NCBI RefSeq assembly: GCF_045062745.1
Contig: NZ_JBJGED010000015.1
Coordinates: 1-64,000, forward strand
Direction: 5' to 3'
DNA: 64,000 bases
Source of the DNA: Paenibacillus_AA sp045062745
GTDB taxonomy: Bacteria; Bacillota; Bacilli; Paenibacillales; NBRC-103111
A program made the position numbers and the translations under genes. The notes under the pieces were generated by a model. The model was not told the origin of the DNA, did no database searches, and saw only the letters and a program-made list of their open reading frames with translations. This document shows positions 16,813 to 25,471 of this stretch, in pieces. The first letter of the stretch is position 1; each line of letters opens with the position of its first letter.

Positions 16813-17559
16813 ATGAGCGACGCAGTGGTTACATTAGAAGGCTGGTATGCCTTGCACGATTTCCGCACAATCGATTGGACCGCCTGGAAGGCGCTGTCCC
16901 CCGAAGCCCGCGCGCAGGCCGAGGACGAGCTCTACACTCTTCTGCACGAGTGGCGGGCGGTCGAAGAGAACAAGCAAGGCAGCACCGCGTTCTATCAAGT
17001 GGTAGGCCAGAAGGCGGACTTCGTCTTCATGCACCTGCGGGAGACGCTGGAGGAGCTGTCCGCGATCGAGACGGCGTTCAACAAATCGGCATTCGCCCGG
17101 TACACGATTCCGGCTTACTCGTACGTCTCCGTCGTCGAGCTGAGCAACTACATGTCCAAGCCCGGCGTCGACCCGATGCAAGATCCGGAAGTAGTGGCTC
17201 GGCTGAAGCCGACGCTGCCCAAGACGAACCACATCTGCTTCTATCCGATGAACAAGCGCCGTTCCGGGGGCGACAACTGGTACATGCTGAGCATGGAAGA
17301 CCGCCGGGCGATGATGCGCAGCCACGGGATGATCGGACGCAGTTATGCGGGGCGCGTGAAGCAGATCATCACCGGTTCGGTCGGCTTCGACGACTGGGAG
17401 TGGGGCGTTACCCTGTTCGCGGACGATGCGTTGACGTTCAAGAAGCTCGTGTATGAGATGCGGTTCGACGAAGTGAGTGCAAGGTACGGCGATTTCGGCG
17501 CGTTTTATGTAGGCAACCTGCTCGATCAGCCGAAATGCCAAGCGCTTTTGCGGGTGTAA
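16813..17559 (+). CDS. hemQ: coproheme decarboxylase HemQ
   Basis: 248 residues of the chlorite-dismutase-like fold. It converts coproheme to heme b by two oxidative decarboxylations, the last step of the coproporphyrin-dependent heme pathway of Gram-positive bacteria. The catalytic tyrosine is Y144 in CFYPMNKRR, the following basic residues match those contacting the propionates, and the proximal heme ligand is H171 in RSHGMIGRSYAG. The ATG at 16813 has AAAGGAG 8 bases upstream. It is a single-gene unit with an intrinsic terminator after it and a family B hairpin in front. Confidence 0.96.
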   Translation: MSDAVVTLEGWYALHDFRTIDWTAWKALSPEARAQAEDELYTLLHEWRAVEENKQGSTAFYQVVGQKADFVFMHLRETLEELSAIETAFNKSAFARYTIPAYSYVSVVELSNYMSKPGVDPMQDPEVVARLKPTLPKTNHICFYPMNKRRSGGDNWYMLSMEDRRAMMRSHGMIGRSYAGRVKQIITGSVGFDDWEWGVTLFADDALTFKKLVYEMRFDEVSARYGDFGAFYVGNLLDQPKCQALLRV

Positions 17560-17564
17560 CAAGA

Positions 17565-17610
17565 AGAGCTATTCCGAGGGTCAGTTGACCAAAGGAATAG
17601 CTCTTTTTTT
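17565..17610 (+). terminator. intrinsic terminator after hemQ
   Basis: Perfect 11-base arms AGAGCTATTCC (17565-17575) and GGAATAGCTCT (17594-17604) are followed by seven T. It ends next to the convergent efflux gene and may act for both. Confidence 0.9.
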
Positions 17611-17618
17611 GTTGCCGA

Positions 17619-19094
17619 TTAATGCCCGGCCATCATAGCGGCATTCGGCTGCGCATCTCCGCCGGCCGGGTCTTGCTGCGGCTGCTGCCTCGGTCTGCGC
17701 AGGAAGAGAGCGAAGAATACGCCCAGAGCTGCGATCGCCGCCGCCAGGTAAAACGTGTCCCCATAGGAGGAAACGGCCGCCTCAAGCGGATTGGGGACAG
17801 CCCCCATATGTTCCCGCACTCTCGAGGTGAGGAACCCGGTCATCCCGGCAACCGCGAACGACACCATGACTTGCTGAGCCGCGGTCGTCAGCGGCGTAAC
17901 GCGGCTCACGAGCTGGCGAGGCGCCGACTGGAGCACGTGCGTGTTGATCGCCATCATGCAGAGACCCATTCCGGCGCCCATGAGCACCAGCGCGCCGATG
18001 ATATAACCGGTGCCTGTCGTCATCTCGATCTGGGCCAGCATGACGAGCGCCCCCGTGACGACGCTGAGCCCGACGAGAGCGAGCGGACGCGCGCCCACCT
18101 TGTCGAACAGCCGTCCGCCGATCGGCATCATAAGGCCGGAGGCGAGCGCTTGCGGCAGCGAGATCAGCCCGGTTTGGAGCGGGCCGTAGCCTTTCACCTG
18201 CTGCAGGAAGACCGGGATGAGTACGAACACCCCGAAGAGCGCGATTTGCATCAGCCATGTGATCACGATGCCTCGGCGAAAATCGGAGGATCCAAAGACG
18301 CGAAGCTCGAGCAGCGGCTGTCTCTGCCTCAGTTCCACGATGATGAACAAGATGAGCGCGACGAACCCGATGATCAAGCTCGTGATCGTCTGCGTGGAAG
18401 TCCAGCTTTTCCCTCCCTCGCTCACCGCGTAGGCCAGTGTGGCGAACGCGATCGGAGCCAGAATAATGCCCAAGTAGTCAAGCTGCGGCACCTCTTTGCG
18501 CTCCAAGTTAGGCAAAAACTTCATTCCGACCAACAGCGCGATCACACCGATCGGCAGGTTGATGAGGAAAATCCAGTGCCAAGTAAGATACTCGACGAAA
18601 TACCCGGACAATACCGGTCCGAGCGCCGGAGCCAAGAGCATCGGCACCCCGAGCGTTCCCATGACGGCGCCCATCTTCTCCGGAGGCGCCAGGCGGAATA
18701 CCATCGCCATCCCGATCGGCGCGACCATCCCGCCGCCCAAGCCTTGGATGACGCGATATATGATCAACTGCTCGGCCGATCCGGCAAAGCTGCAAAGGAC
18801 GGAGCCGATCGTGAAGAATGCGACCGTAAGGAGAAAGATCCGCTTGGCCCCGAAACGGTCCGTCATCCAGCCCGCCAGCGGAATGACCGCCGACAGTGCG
18901 AGCGTATAGCCTGTTACGGTCCACTGGATCTTGTTCACATCCGTTTGGAAGCTCTCCATCAAATTCGGCAGCGCCACGTTGACGACCGTACTGTCCAGGA
19001 TGACCATGATCATCCCGATAATGACCGCGGCAAGCGGTCCGATCAAAGACCGTATGGAGAACGGCTGCCCGGTTGTTGTTGCTTCATTAGACAT
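17619..19094 (-). CDS. DHA2 family MFS multidrug efflux transporter
   Basis: 491 residues with 14 membrane segments, as in the EmrB/QacA subfamily. Motif D1 (LDSTVVNVALPNL) in the first helix, motif A (GWMTDRFGAKR) in loop 2-3 and motif C-like glycine-rich ALGPVLSGYFVEY in helix 5 mark a drug:H+ antiporter. It would export hydrophobic or cationic drugs. It is divergent from a TetR-type regulator gene with a dyad between them, a common pairing in which the regulator represses the pump. The Pro/Gln/Asp-rich tail after the last helix is cytoplasmic. Confidence 0.92.
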   Translation of the reverse strand: MSNEATTTGQPFSIRSLIGPLAAVIIGMIMVILDSTVVNVALPNLMESFQTDVNKIQWTVTGYTLALSAVIPLAGWMTDRFGAKRIFLLTVAFFTIGSVLCSFAGSAEQLIIYRVIQGLGGGMVAPIGMAMVFRLAPPEKMGAVMGTLGVPMLLAPALGPVLSGYFVEYLTWHWIFLINLPIGVIALLVGMKFLPNLERKEVPQLDYLGIILAPIAFATLAYAVSEGGKSWTSTQTITSLIIGFVALILFIIVELRQRQPLLELRVFGSSDFRRGIVITWLMQIALFGVFVLIPVFLQQVKGYGPLQTGLISLPQALASGLMMPIGGRLFDKVGARPLALVGLSVVTGALVMLAQIEMTTGTGYIIGALVLMGAGMGLCMMAINTHVLQSAPRQLVSRVTPLTTAAQQVMVSFAVAGMTGFLTSRVREHMGAVPNPLEAAVSSYGDTFYLAAAIAALGVFFALFLRRPRQQPQQDPAGGDAQPNAAMMAGH

Positions 19095-19195
19095 CTGATT
19101 TTACATCCTCTCTTGGACCTAGTCTCGATCCATGTCGATTATTATATCGGCCCAATGCTAGAAATCAACCGTCACTTTGCAAATTCCTGTTTACT

Positions 19196-19225
19196 AATCA
19201 ACACATTTCGACACGCATGTTGATT
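19196..19225. promoter_or_regulatory. dyad between efflux pump and TetR gene, candidate operator
   Basis: AATCAACA (19196-19203) and TGTTGATT (19218-19225) are perfect inverted repeats with a 14-base spacer. A further half site AATCAAC lies at 19163-19169. The location between divergent efflux and TetR genes suggests the TetR binding site. Confidence 0.65.
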
Positions 19226-19332
19226 TAGAAACGAATTATACAAATTCTTTACCAATCCGGCGTATCTATTCCTTGATTTGCGTCGTCTTCCGATTGTCGA
19301 TTATACTAATTTTGGAAAGGCGGTGGACATGG

Positions 19333-19962
19333 ATGGCACTGACGACGACCGACCGCAGAACCGTACGTACGAAGCAGCTGCTGCGCGATGCCGTGTTAGA
19401 CGTGATCGAAGACTTAGGGTTCGACAGCTTGACGGTACGCCAAGTGACGGAGCGAGCCGGGCTGAACCGCGGGACGTTTTATTCCCACTATCTCGATCTG
19501 CACGATTTGTTGAATCAGTATAAGGAAGAGTTGTTTGGGGTCATGAAGGGGATCTCCGAACAGTTCGAGCCGAATGACTTTCTTCATATACAATCGGTCG
19601 AGGCACCGCCGGAGCATACGATCGCGTTATTCGAGTTTCTGGCCGAGCACGCCCGGTTTTTCCGCACCCTGCTGGGGTCGAAGGGCGATCCCGCCTTCCC
19701 GGCGCAGATGAAGCAGTTTATGCTGGACAATTTCTATGAGAAGCTGGCCCGTTACCAGCCCATTCCGGACGAGATGGACATCCCTCCGGCTTATCTCGCC
19801 CACTATGTCATCTCCGCGAATTTGGGCCTGCTGCAATATTGGTTCGAGTCCGGCACGACGATGAGTCCGCGGGAGATGGCCAAGCTGTCGATCCGCTTGT
19901 CCCGGTTCGGACCTGCACAGTCGTCGATTTTGTCTAAAATGGCGTTCACATCTATTGTCTAG
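19333..19962 (+). CDS. TetR family transcriptional regulator
   Basis: 209 residues. The N-terminal helix-turn-helix covers about 10-55 (VTERAGLNRGTFYSHYLDLHDLL, recognition helix around GTFYSHY). The C-terminal domain is of the TetR_C_7 type seen in Bacillales regulators close to MFS pumps. Likely represses the divergent DHA2 pump and itself, releasing on drug binding. The ATG at 19333 (MALTTTDRR) has AAAGGCGGTGG in front; the open frame upstream to 19273 is not family-like. Confidence 0.87.
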   Translation: MALTTTDRRTVRTKQLLRDAVLDVIEDLGFDSLTVRQVTERAGLNRGTFYSHYLDLHDLLNQYKEELFGVMKGISEQFEPNDFLHIQSVEAPPEHTIALFEFLAEHARFFRTLLGSKGDPAFPAQMKQFMLDNFYEKLARYQPIPDEMDIPPAYLAHYVISANLGLLQYWFESGTTMSPREMAKLSIRLSRFGPAQSSILSKMAFTSIV

Positions 19963-20069
19963 GGCATTCCGCCACGTTCCAAGGAACCAAACGGCGTCTT
20001 ACCCGTACTACTAAGGAGGGTCAAGCCTGAAACAACCACTAGGTACCCGAATGACTAGGAGGGATTGCG

Positions 20070-20375
20070 ATGAATTGCCCCGTTTGTGAAGGCGTAAGAA
20101 TGCGCGAAGTAGAGAAAAGCGGAATTATGATCGACATTTGCCCGGATTGCAAGGGCGTTTGGCTGGATCGCGGCGAGCTGGACAAGCTGATGTCCGGTGT
20201 CCGCGAATTCCGGCAGGAGTACGAGCGCGAACGCGAGACGTATACGCGCCCCGATGCCCCTTCATACCCGCAGCGGTACGATGACGACGACGATAATAAG
20301 AAGCATGGCCACTACGGATATCCGAAGCATAAGAAGAAGAAAACAGTGTTCGACATGTTCGACGATTTGTTCTGA
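20070..20375 (+). CDS. TFIIB-type zinc ribbon protein
   Basis: 101 residues. A zinc ribbon at 1-40 has ligands C3, C6, C25 and C28 in MNCPVC...DICPDCKGVWLDRGELDKL, the zf-TFIIB signature. The remainder is charged, with a poly-Asp stretch (DDDDDNKK) and a Lys/His-rich segment, and probably disordered. The family is widespread and of unknown function; nucleic-acid or protein binding is possible. The ATG has GGAGGG 8 bases upstream. A hairpin with T-run follows. Confidence 0.85.
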   Translation: MNCPVCEGVRMREVEKSGIMIDICPDCKGVWLDRGELDKLMSGVREFRQEYERERETYTRPDAPSYPQRYDDDDDNKKHGHYGYPKHKKKKTVFDMFDDLF

Positions 20376-20385
20376 CCCGGTTTCG

Positions 20386-20426
20386 GCCGCCGTGCTCGCC
20401 CTGAACTGGGGGTGCCGGCGGCTTTT
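20386..20426 (+). terminator. probable terminator after the zinc ribbon gene
   Basis: GCCGCCG (20386-20392) pairs with CGGCGGC (20416-20422) and is followed by TTTT; the loop is long. Confidence 0.55.
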
Positions 20427-20537
20427 CCGCGTTTTCCCTGCGCTTGCATATTGACCGTTCTCCTTGTCCCCCGGTATTCTTATAGTTAGAGCCCCTTTCC
20501 CACACTTCATTCCGCAGCACGTACAAGGAGAGTCCCA

Positions 20538-21494
20538 ATGGAAAATACTACTGCAATGATTCATTCCCCGGTAATTGAAAGCGCTGCCAACAATCTCAAT
20601 CGGCTGAAATCGTGGTTGATCTTCGCGGCTACGCTTCTGACGGTCCTCCTCATCGGAGCCGTACTCACGTTCCACGGTTATATCGCCTGGACGATCGCAA
20701 GACCGGTCATCCCTCCCCTCACCTCCAATCCGCTTCAGGCGGCAGGACTCCCCTACGAGGACGTTCGCTTCGCCAGCAGCGATGGCGCGAGCGTCTTGGA
20801 CGGCTGGTATATTCCCGCCGCCGGCTCGAAGAAAACCGTAGTGTTCTCCCATGGGTACGGGGGCAATCGGGAAGAGCTCTGGGTGCCGTTTTACAGCCTG
20901 GCCAAAGAATTGAATAAGCGCCAATACAACGTGCTGCTGTTCGATTATTCCTATGTCCGGCCCGAGGTACTGCCGACCGGGGGCGTTCGCGAGTCGCTGG
21001 AGCTTCAGGGGGCCCTGGATTTCGCCAAAGAAAAGGGAAGTGCGCAAACTTATGTTTGGGGCTTCTCCATGGGAGCGGGGACCGCGCTTCAAACCGCTCT
21101 GAACAGCCGGGACATTACGGCGATGGTGCTGGACAGCACGTTCCTCTTGGAACCGGACACCATGTTTCAGAACATTCGGCAGGTGGTCGACCTGCCCCGA
21201 TTGTCCTTGCCGCTTATCCGCTGGTTTATCCCGCTCTTGAACGGCACGAGCATGAAGCAAATTCCGTACGAAACCGTGAAGCACACCGACTACCCGATGC
21301 CGATTTTGTTCATCCATGGGATGATGGACGCGAAAGCCCCGTACGACATCGTCCAGACGATCTTCGCCAATCAGAGCCCGGAGCGGGAATCCGGCCTGTG
21401 GCTGCTTCCGAACGGTCGCCATGAACTGATCTATAAAGTGAATAAAAAGGAATATTTGAAACGAGCGCTTACTTTTCTCGAACATACGAGCTGA
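20538..21494 (+). CDS. membrane-anchored alpha/beta hydrolase
   Basis: 318 residues. An N-terminal hydrophobic helix (about 25-50) anchors it; the rest is an alpha/beta hydrolase with the oxyanion loop HGYGGNREE, nucleophile Ser in GFSMGAG, acid in HGMMDAKAP and catalytic His in NGRHEL. It resembles the YqkD/BAAT-like hydrolases of Bacillales. The substrate is unknown; an ester at the outer face of the membrane is possible. The ATG at 20538 has AAGGAG 8 bases upstream. It stands alone between a zinc ribbon gene and an unknown gene on the same strand. Confidence 0.85.
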   Translation: MENTTAMIHSPVIESAANNLNRLKSWLIFAATLLTVLLIGAVLTFHGYIAWTIARPVIPPLTSNPLQAAGLPYEDVRFASSDGASVLDGWYIPAAGSKKTVVFSHGYGGNREELWVPFYSLAKELNKRQYNVLLFDYSYVRPEVLPTGGVRESLELQGALDFAKEKGSAQTYVWGFSMGAGTALQTALNSRDITAMVLDSTFLLEPDTMFQNIRQVVDLPRLSLPLIRWFIPLLNGTSMKQIPYETVKHTDYPMPILFIHGMMDAKAPYDIVQTIFANQSPERESGLWLLPNGRHELIYKVNKKEYLKRALTFLEHTS

Positions 21495-21583
21495 TTTCAT
21501 GCTCAGGCTATCGCAAAAGGTTTGCATCGGTGTCCGATACTGCTATACTCGAGGGTAGCGATGTATGAAAGGCGGAGATGCGA

Positions 21584-22378
21584 ATGGCGTATGCATTCCT
21601 CATAGAACCCGACGCGTATGCAGCGTTCGATTCGGAGGACGACCAGCTCGAGCAGTGCAAGGCCTGGGGCTTGTTATCCGAGAAGGCGACCAGGACGAAA
21701 TCGTATACTTATAAAGGACACGGCTTGAACTTGTCGTGCACGGTCATTGGGTATGTCGATGAAATGACGGCCGTAATCGAGTTCGAGACGAGCGAGCGGC
21801 ACTGTATCCATCCGGCCTACCTGAAGGAGATGCAGGCGTCCACCTTCACCGGTCGGCTCGGCAGCGCCTCGGACGACGGAGCGGACGGTGATGAAGCCTC
21901 GACCGAAAGCGCGCAGGCCGACGCGGCCGGCGGCGGGAAGGCACGGGCCGCAGCCGTGAAGGCTGCTCGTGCGTCCGAATCGGACGAAGCGGCGGCACCT
22001 GATGGAAGGGCAGCGGCTCCGGCTTTGTCGGACAAGCCTAGGAGTGCGGAAGCTCCCATAGCGAAGCCCAAGCGGACCATCAAGCTGCAGCTGCCCGAAG
22101 AGAAGGTCAAGATGACCGCGACGGTCCAAGCGCTCGCTACCGTGCCGAACCATTTCACTGAAGAGGACGACGAAATCGTCATCTACGAAGCGGTCTCCAT
22201 CCTGGAGCCGCCGATGGAAGTCGGGGAAGCGTGGTCCAGCCACAGCAACACGCTCAAGAAGCTGGAGCTGCAGGTGGGCGATACATTGACGTTCGAGTGC
22301 AAGATCGTCGCGAAGAAGCTGACGAAGCATCCAGTGGCGTACAAGATCAACAACCCGGCTAAGATTCAAAAGGTTTGA
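21584..22378 (+). CDS. unknown two-part protein with Ala-rich linker
   Basis: 264 residues. An N-terminal beta-rich part (1-92) starts MAYAFLIEPDAYAAF. Residues 94-160 are a low-complexity Ala/Asp/Ser linker like those in UvrC and the heparinase-like protein here. The C-terminal part (161-264) has KRTIKLQLPEEKVKMT and looks like a separate beta domain. I do not recognise either domain. The ATG at 21584 is preferred to 21578 because AAAGGCGGAG then has a proper spacing. A strong terminator follows, so it is monocistronic. Confidence 0.6.
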   Translation: MAYAFLIEPDAYAAFDSEDDQLEQCKAWGLLSEKATRTKSYTYKGHGLNLSCTVIGYVDEMTAVIEFETSERHCIHPAYLKEMQASTFTGRLGSASDDGADGDEASTESAQADAAGGGKARAAAVKAARASESDEAAAPDGRAAAPALSDKPRSAEAPIAKPKRTIKLQLPEEKVKMTATVQALATVPNHFTEEDDEIVIYEAVSILEPPMEVGEAWSSHSNTLKKLELQVGDTLTFECKIVAKKLTKHPVAYKINNPAKIQKV

Positions 22379-22395
22379 GTCCATGAGAATGGTAT

Positions 22396-22449
22396 GGGCT
22401 GCCCCTGGTTAGGTCGTGAAATAACGACCTTCCAGGGACAGCCCTTTTT
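22396..22449 (+). terminator. intrinsic terminator after the unknown gene
   Basis: GGGCTGCCCCTGG (22396-22408) and CCAGGGACAGCCC (22432-22444) pair, with an inner AGGTCGT/ACGACCT stem, followed by five T. Confidence 0.88.
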
Positions 22450-22477
22450 GTGATGCGTGTGCAGAGAGCCGCGGGGA

Positions 22478-22990
22478 CTACTCCCACGGGAACGTGTCCG
22501 TCAAATAGTCGGCGAACTTCTTGCTCTCCTCGCGCCGCAGCTTCCGCATCTCCGCCCGCTTGATCGCCGTCTCGTGGAGCCGCTTCTCTTCCTCGGTCTC
22601 CGGGATGACGCGCGGCACCTCGAGCGGGCGATGGTTGTCGTCCAGCGCCACGAACGTCAGGAACGACGTCGCCGCGATCTGGCGCTCGCCGCTGCGCAAG
22701 TCCTCCGTCATGACCTTGACGAACACCTCCATCGAGCTGCGCCCCGTATAGGTCACGAACGCTTCCAGGGTGACGGAATCCGTCGTCTTGATCGGCCGCA
22801 GGAAGTCGACCGAGTCCGTCGAGGCGGTTACGACGAACTTCCGGCAATGCTTCGACGCGGCGATCGAGGCGATATCGTCGATATTCGCCATCAGCTTGCC
22901 GCCGAACAGCGTATTGTGGTTGTTCACATCGGTCGGGAAGACGCGGGACGTCCGGTAGCACCGGGACTCTTTTACGAACCGTTGTTCCAT
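22478..22990 (-). CDS. acyl-CoA thioesterase (hotdog fold, YkhA type)
   Basis: 170 residues. The hotdog signature of cytosolic acyl-CoA hydrolases is present: NNHNTLFGGKLMANIDDIASIAA with the catalytic Asn/Asp region and TASTDSVDFLRPI in the second strand. It hydrolyses acyl-CoA to free acid and CoA; chain preference is unknown. A charged C-terminal tail (TEEEKRLHETAIKRAEMRKLRR) is typical of the family. It starts 8 bases after the murI stop codon and so is in one operon with it. Confidence 0.9.
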   Translation of the reverse strand: MEQRFVKESRCYRTSRVFPTDVNNHNTLFGGKLMANIDDIASIAASKHCRKFVVTASTDSVDFLRPIKTTDSVTLEAFVTYTGRSSMEVFVKVMTEDLRSGERQIAATSFLTFVALDDNHRPLEVPRVIPETEEEKRLHETAIKRAEMRKLRREESKKFADYLTDTFPWE

Positions 22991-22998
22991 CTATAGCT

Positions 22999-23793
22999 TC
23001 ACTCCTCGAATAGGCGCCCCGAGGCGTATAGCTCGAGCGCCTGCTGCATCTTCCTTATGTATTCCCCATCGCGGCCGGAACACATCCATTGCACGCCGGC
23101 ATCTCCTGAACCGGTATCGTTGAGTAGGGAGTGGGCGCTCAACAATTCGCGCAATCTTCGGACCGTCCCCCGGCTGCCGTCGATGATCGAGATGTGGGGC
23201 GGGACGAGCTTCGCCAGCAGCTGCCGGTAGAACGGATAGTGCGTGCATCCCAGTACGAGCGTCCCGTACTCGTTCAAGTCATAAGGCTCGAACTGCCGCC
23301 GGAAGTAATCCGCGAGCACCGCCTCGTCGAACTGAAGCGCTTCGCAATACGGCACGAGCTCCGGCAGCGGCAGCGAGTCCACGATGCTCAGATCGTCCAC
23401 GCGGTTCACGAGCTCGTGGTACTTGGATTCGCGCAGCGTGAGGGCTGTCGCGAGCACCAGCACCCTGCGGCCGAGCGGCCGGTTCATCTCTACGGCGGGC
23501 TTGACCGCCGGCTCCATGCCGACGATCGGGATCGCGTACCGGACCCTCAGCTCGGCGATCGCAATGCTCGTTGCCGTGTTGCACGCCACGACGAGCGCCT
23601 TGATGTCGTGCCGCATGATGTCGGCTGCCGCATCCAGAATGAACCGCTTCACGTCCTCCTTTGGCTTGGACCCGTAGGGCACATGCTTGGTGTCGGCGTA
23701 ATATAGGAATTGTTCGTGCGGCAGCTGCGTCATCGCTTCCTTCAATACCGTGATGCCGCCCAGGCCCGAATCGAAAAAAGCTATTCTCTTCAC
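22999..23793 (-). CDS. murI: glutamate racemase
   Basis: 264 residues. Interconverts L- and D-glutamate for peptidoglycan. The two catalytic cysteines are C71 in ACNTATS and C183 in LGCTHYP, with D8 in FFDSGLGG and H185 as helper residues. B. subtilis has two paralogues, RacE and YrpC; this sequence alone does not tell which one corresponds. The GTG start at 23793 follows AGAGGTG. The acyl-CoA thioesterase gene follows after 8 bases. Confidence 0.94.
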   Translation of the reverse strand: MKRIAFFDSGLGGITVLKEAMTQLPHEQFLYYADTKHVPYGSKPKEDVKRFILDAAADIMRHDIKALVVACNTATSIAIAELRVRYAIPIVGMEPAVKPAVEMNRPLGRRVLVLATALTLRESKYHELVNRVDDLSIVDSLPLPELVPYCEALQFDEAVLADYFRRQFEPYDLNEYGTLVLGCTHYPFYRQLLAKLVPPHISIIDGSRGTVRRLRELLSAHSLLNDTGSGDAGVQWMCSGRDGEYIRKMQQALELYASGRLFEE

Positions 23794-23893
23794 GTGTCAC
23801 CTCTAAGATACCGCTAGTCCGTTTCGCTGCTTGCTTATTGCTTATTGTAGTCGATCGCCGGGGGAAAGGAAAGCGGACGCCCCCTTCCTTCGA

Positions 23894-24847
23894 TCAGTAT
23901 TGCAGATCCAGGTCCACCCTGTTCACGGAAGGCTCGCGGCCGGCCACGTAGTCCTGCAGATTGCGCAGGAAAATGTCCATCGCCCGCTCCTGGTAATGGA
24001 CGGTGGAGCCCGCGTTATGCGGCGTCAGGATGACATTCTCGAGCTCCCAGAGCGGGCTCGACTCCGGCAGCGGCTCCTTCTCGTATACATCGAGCCCCGC
24101 CCCGGCGATGATGCCGGTCAGGAGCGCTTCGACGAGCGCCTCCGTGTCCGTCGTGCCACCGCGGCCGATATTGATGTAGTGGGCGGTCGGGCGCATCGCC
24201 TCGAACTGCTCGCGGCCGAAGATATGCCGCGTTGCGGGCGTGAGGGGGAGCGTGTTGATCACGAAGTCGCTACGCGACAGGACGTGCGTCAGCCCCGCTT
24301 CCCCGAACATCTCGTTCACGTACGGCGAGGGCTCGCCCGACCGGCGGACGCCGAGCACGTGCATGCCGAACGCCTGGCACAGCCGGGCCGTCTCTTCCCC
24401 GATCGCGCCGACACCGATGATGCCGACGGTCTGCCCGTGAATTTCGCCCAGCAGCCCAACGCTCTCCCACTTCGCCCGTTGCTGGTTGCGCACGGTCAGA
24501 TGCAGCTTGCGGGCGAAGCCGAGCATCATGCCGAGAATCGTCTCGGAGATCGGGTAGGCGTGCACCCCGCTGGCGTTCGTGAGCATCACTTTATACTGGG
24601 CGAGCTTCTGAAAGTCGACATAGTCCACTCCGGCCCCCCACGTCTGCACCCAGCGGAGCGGAGTGCCCGGCTGCAGGCACGCTTCCTCGGCCGTCCGGCG
24701 CCAGCCCAGGACGATCTCCGCGTTCGGCAAGTGGGGCAGCCACTTCTCGGGCTCCTTCCCGTGCACCACGGTCCATTGCGGCGCCACCGCCTGAATACGG
24801 GCCGCCTCGGACTCAGTCAACGCTTGCAGGCATACTATCGTAGACAT
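23894..24847 (-). CDS. D-2-hydroxyacid dehydrogenase
   Basis: 317 residues of the NAD-dependent 2-hydroxyacid dehydrogenase family. The Rossmann loop is GVGAIGEETARL; the catalytic Arg lies in NTLPLTPATR, the Glu in GLDVYEKEPL and the His in LTPHNAGS. The GxGxxG loop is followed by VRRSG instead of an Asp, which leaves NADP preference possible. It reduces a 2-keto acid to the D-hydroxy acid or the reverse. The ATG at 24847 has AGGAGG 9 bases upstream. A monocistronic gene next to a large repeat region. Confidence 0.9.
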   Translation of the reverse strand: MSTIVCLQALTESEAARIQAVAPQWTVVHGKEPEKWLPHLPNAEIVLGWRRTAEEACLQPGTPLRWVQTWGAGVDYVDFQKLAQYKVMLTNASGVHAYPISETILGMMLGFARKLHLTVRNQQRAKWESVGLLGEIHGQTVGIIGVGAIGEETARLCQAFGMHVLGVRRSGEPSPYVNEMFGEAGLTHVLSRSDFVINTLPLTPATRHIFGREQFEAMRPTAHYINIGRGGTTDTEALVEALLTGIIAGAGLDVYEKEPLPESSPLWELENVILTPHNAGSTVHYQERAMDIFLRNLQDYVAGREPSVNRVDLDLQY

Positions 24848-24915
24848 GATCAGTTCCCTCCTAGTGCGAGTTTATAAGCTCACGAGCGCATGTCCCCATT
24901 ATAACCGGACGGCGG

Positions 24916-25104
24916 GAAAGGGAAAACCTCCCCCTCTTTCAACGGTTTTTTGCCGTTTTGCCCGGATGTAGGGGAAAAGCTCCCTCTCATTCCGACCATT
25001 GAGCTGGAGTTAGGCAATTTTCAAGGAAAAAGGGGGGATGTTTTCCCCCTCCTATCGAACTTTCGGGCAGTATCGCCGAATAGAAAGGGAGGAATTCCCT
25101 ACCG
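24916..25104. repeat. interspersed GGGAAAACCTCCC-type motif island 1
   Basis: Four diverged motifs about 50-60 bases apart: GGGAAAACCTCCCCCTCTTTC (24916-24936 area; 20-base core GGAAAACCTCCCCCTCTTTC), GGGGAAAAGCTCCCTCTC (24971-), and in opposite sense GGGGGGATGTTTTCCCCCTC (25033-) and AAAGGGAGGAATTCCCTA (25084-). The same two-forward, two-reverse layout recurs at 48786-48975. Open frames here are not believed to be genes. Confidence 0.65.
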
Positions 25105-25313
25105 TCGACCGCCTCGGATCCCAACCAGTAACCCGATTTTTTCGGCTTAAACCCGCCTACCTCCTCGGATCCCGGCCAGTAACCCGATTTTTCGGCTTAA
25201 ACCCGTCGACCGCCTCGGATCCCAATCAGTAACCCGATTTTTTCGGCTTAAACCTGCCTACCGCCTCGGATCCCGGCAAGTAACCCGATATTTCGGCTTA
25301 TACTCAACCACCG
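25105..25313. repeat. 51-base tandem array, four units
   Basis: CCTCGGATCC begins units at 25112, 25163, 25213 and 25264, so periods are 51, 50 and 51 bases. Each unit has AGTAACCCGA and a small CCGATTTTTTCGG-type hairpin then GGCTTAAACC. Odd and even units alternate between GTCGACCG and GCCTACC flanks, giving a roughly 101-base higher-order repeat. The frame shift between units argues against coding. Confidence 0.85.
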
Positions 25314-25371
25314 AGCCGGATCCCCATATCGACTATGATGATATCTGGGAAATCCCGTTGCATACAGAGAA

Positions 25372-25397
25372 ACCGCCCATCCGGCTGGATGGGCGGT
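25372..25397 (-). terminator. intrinsic terminator of the polysaccharide-use operon
   Basis: Perfect 11-base arms ACCGCCCATCC (25372-25382) and GGATGGGCGGT (25387-25397) with a 4-base loop; on the minus strand TTCTCTGT follows. It lies 75 bases beyond the last gene's stop. Confidence 0.85.
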
Positions 25398-25471
25398 TCG
25401 GTCGAACGGTTTCGGATGCGATGGACGGCTGGCCGGTCACACCGTGTCCGAATCGATGAGCATGAAGTTGG

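Noticed and set aside
17622..19223. 533-codon open frame opposite the efflux gene
   Set aside because: Arg/His/Asp-rich antisense shadow of a 14-helix transporter.
24950..25232. Two short overlapping open frames
   Set aside because: They run over repeated DNA, with no ribosome binding site and no stable protein pattern.
25105..25313. CRISPR array or repeat protein
   Set aside because: Whole 51-base units repeat with no variable spacers, and one 50-base unit shifts the frame, so neither fits.
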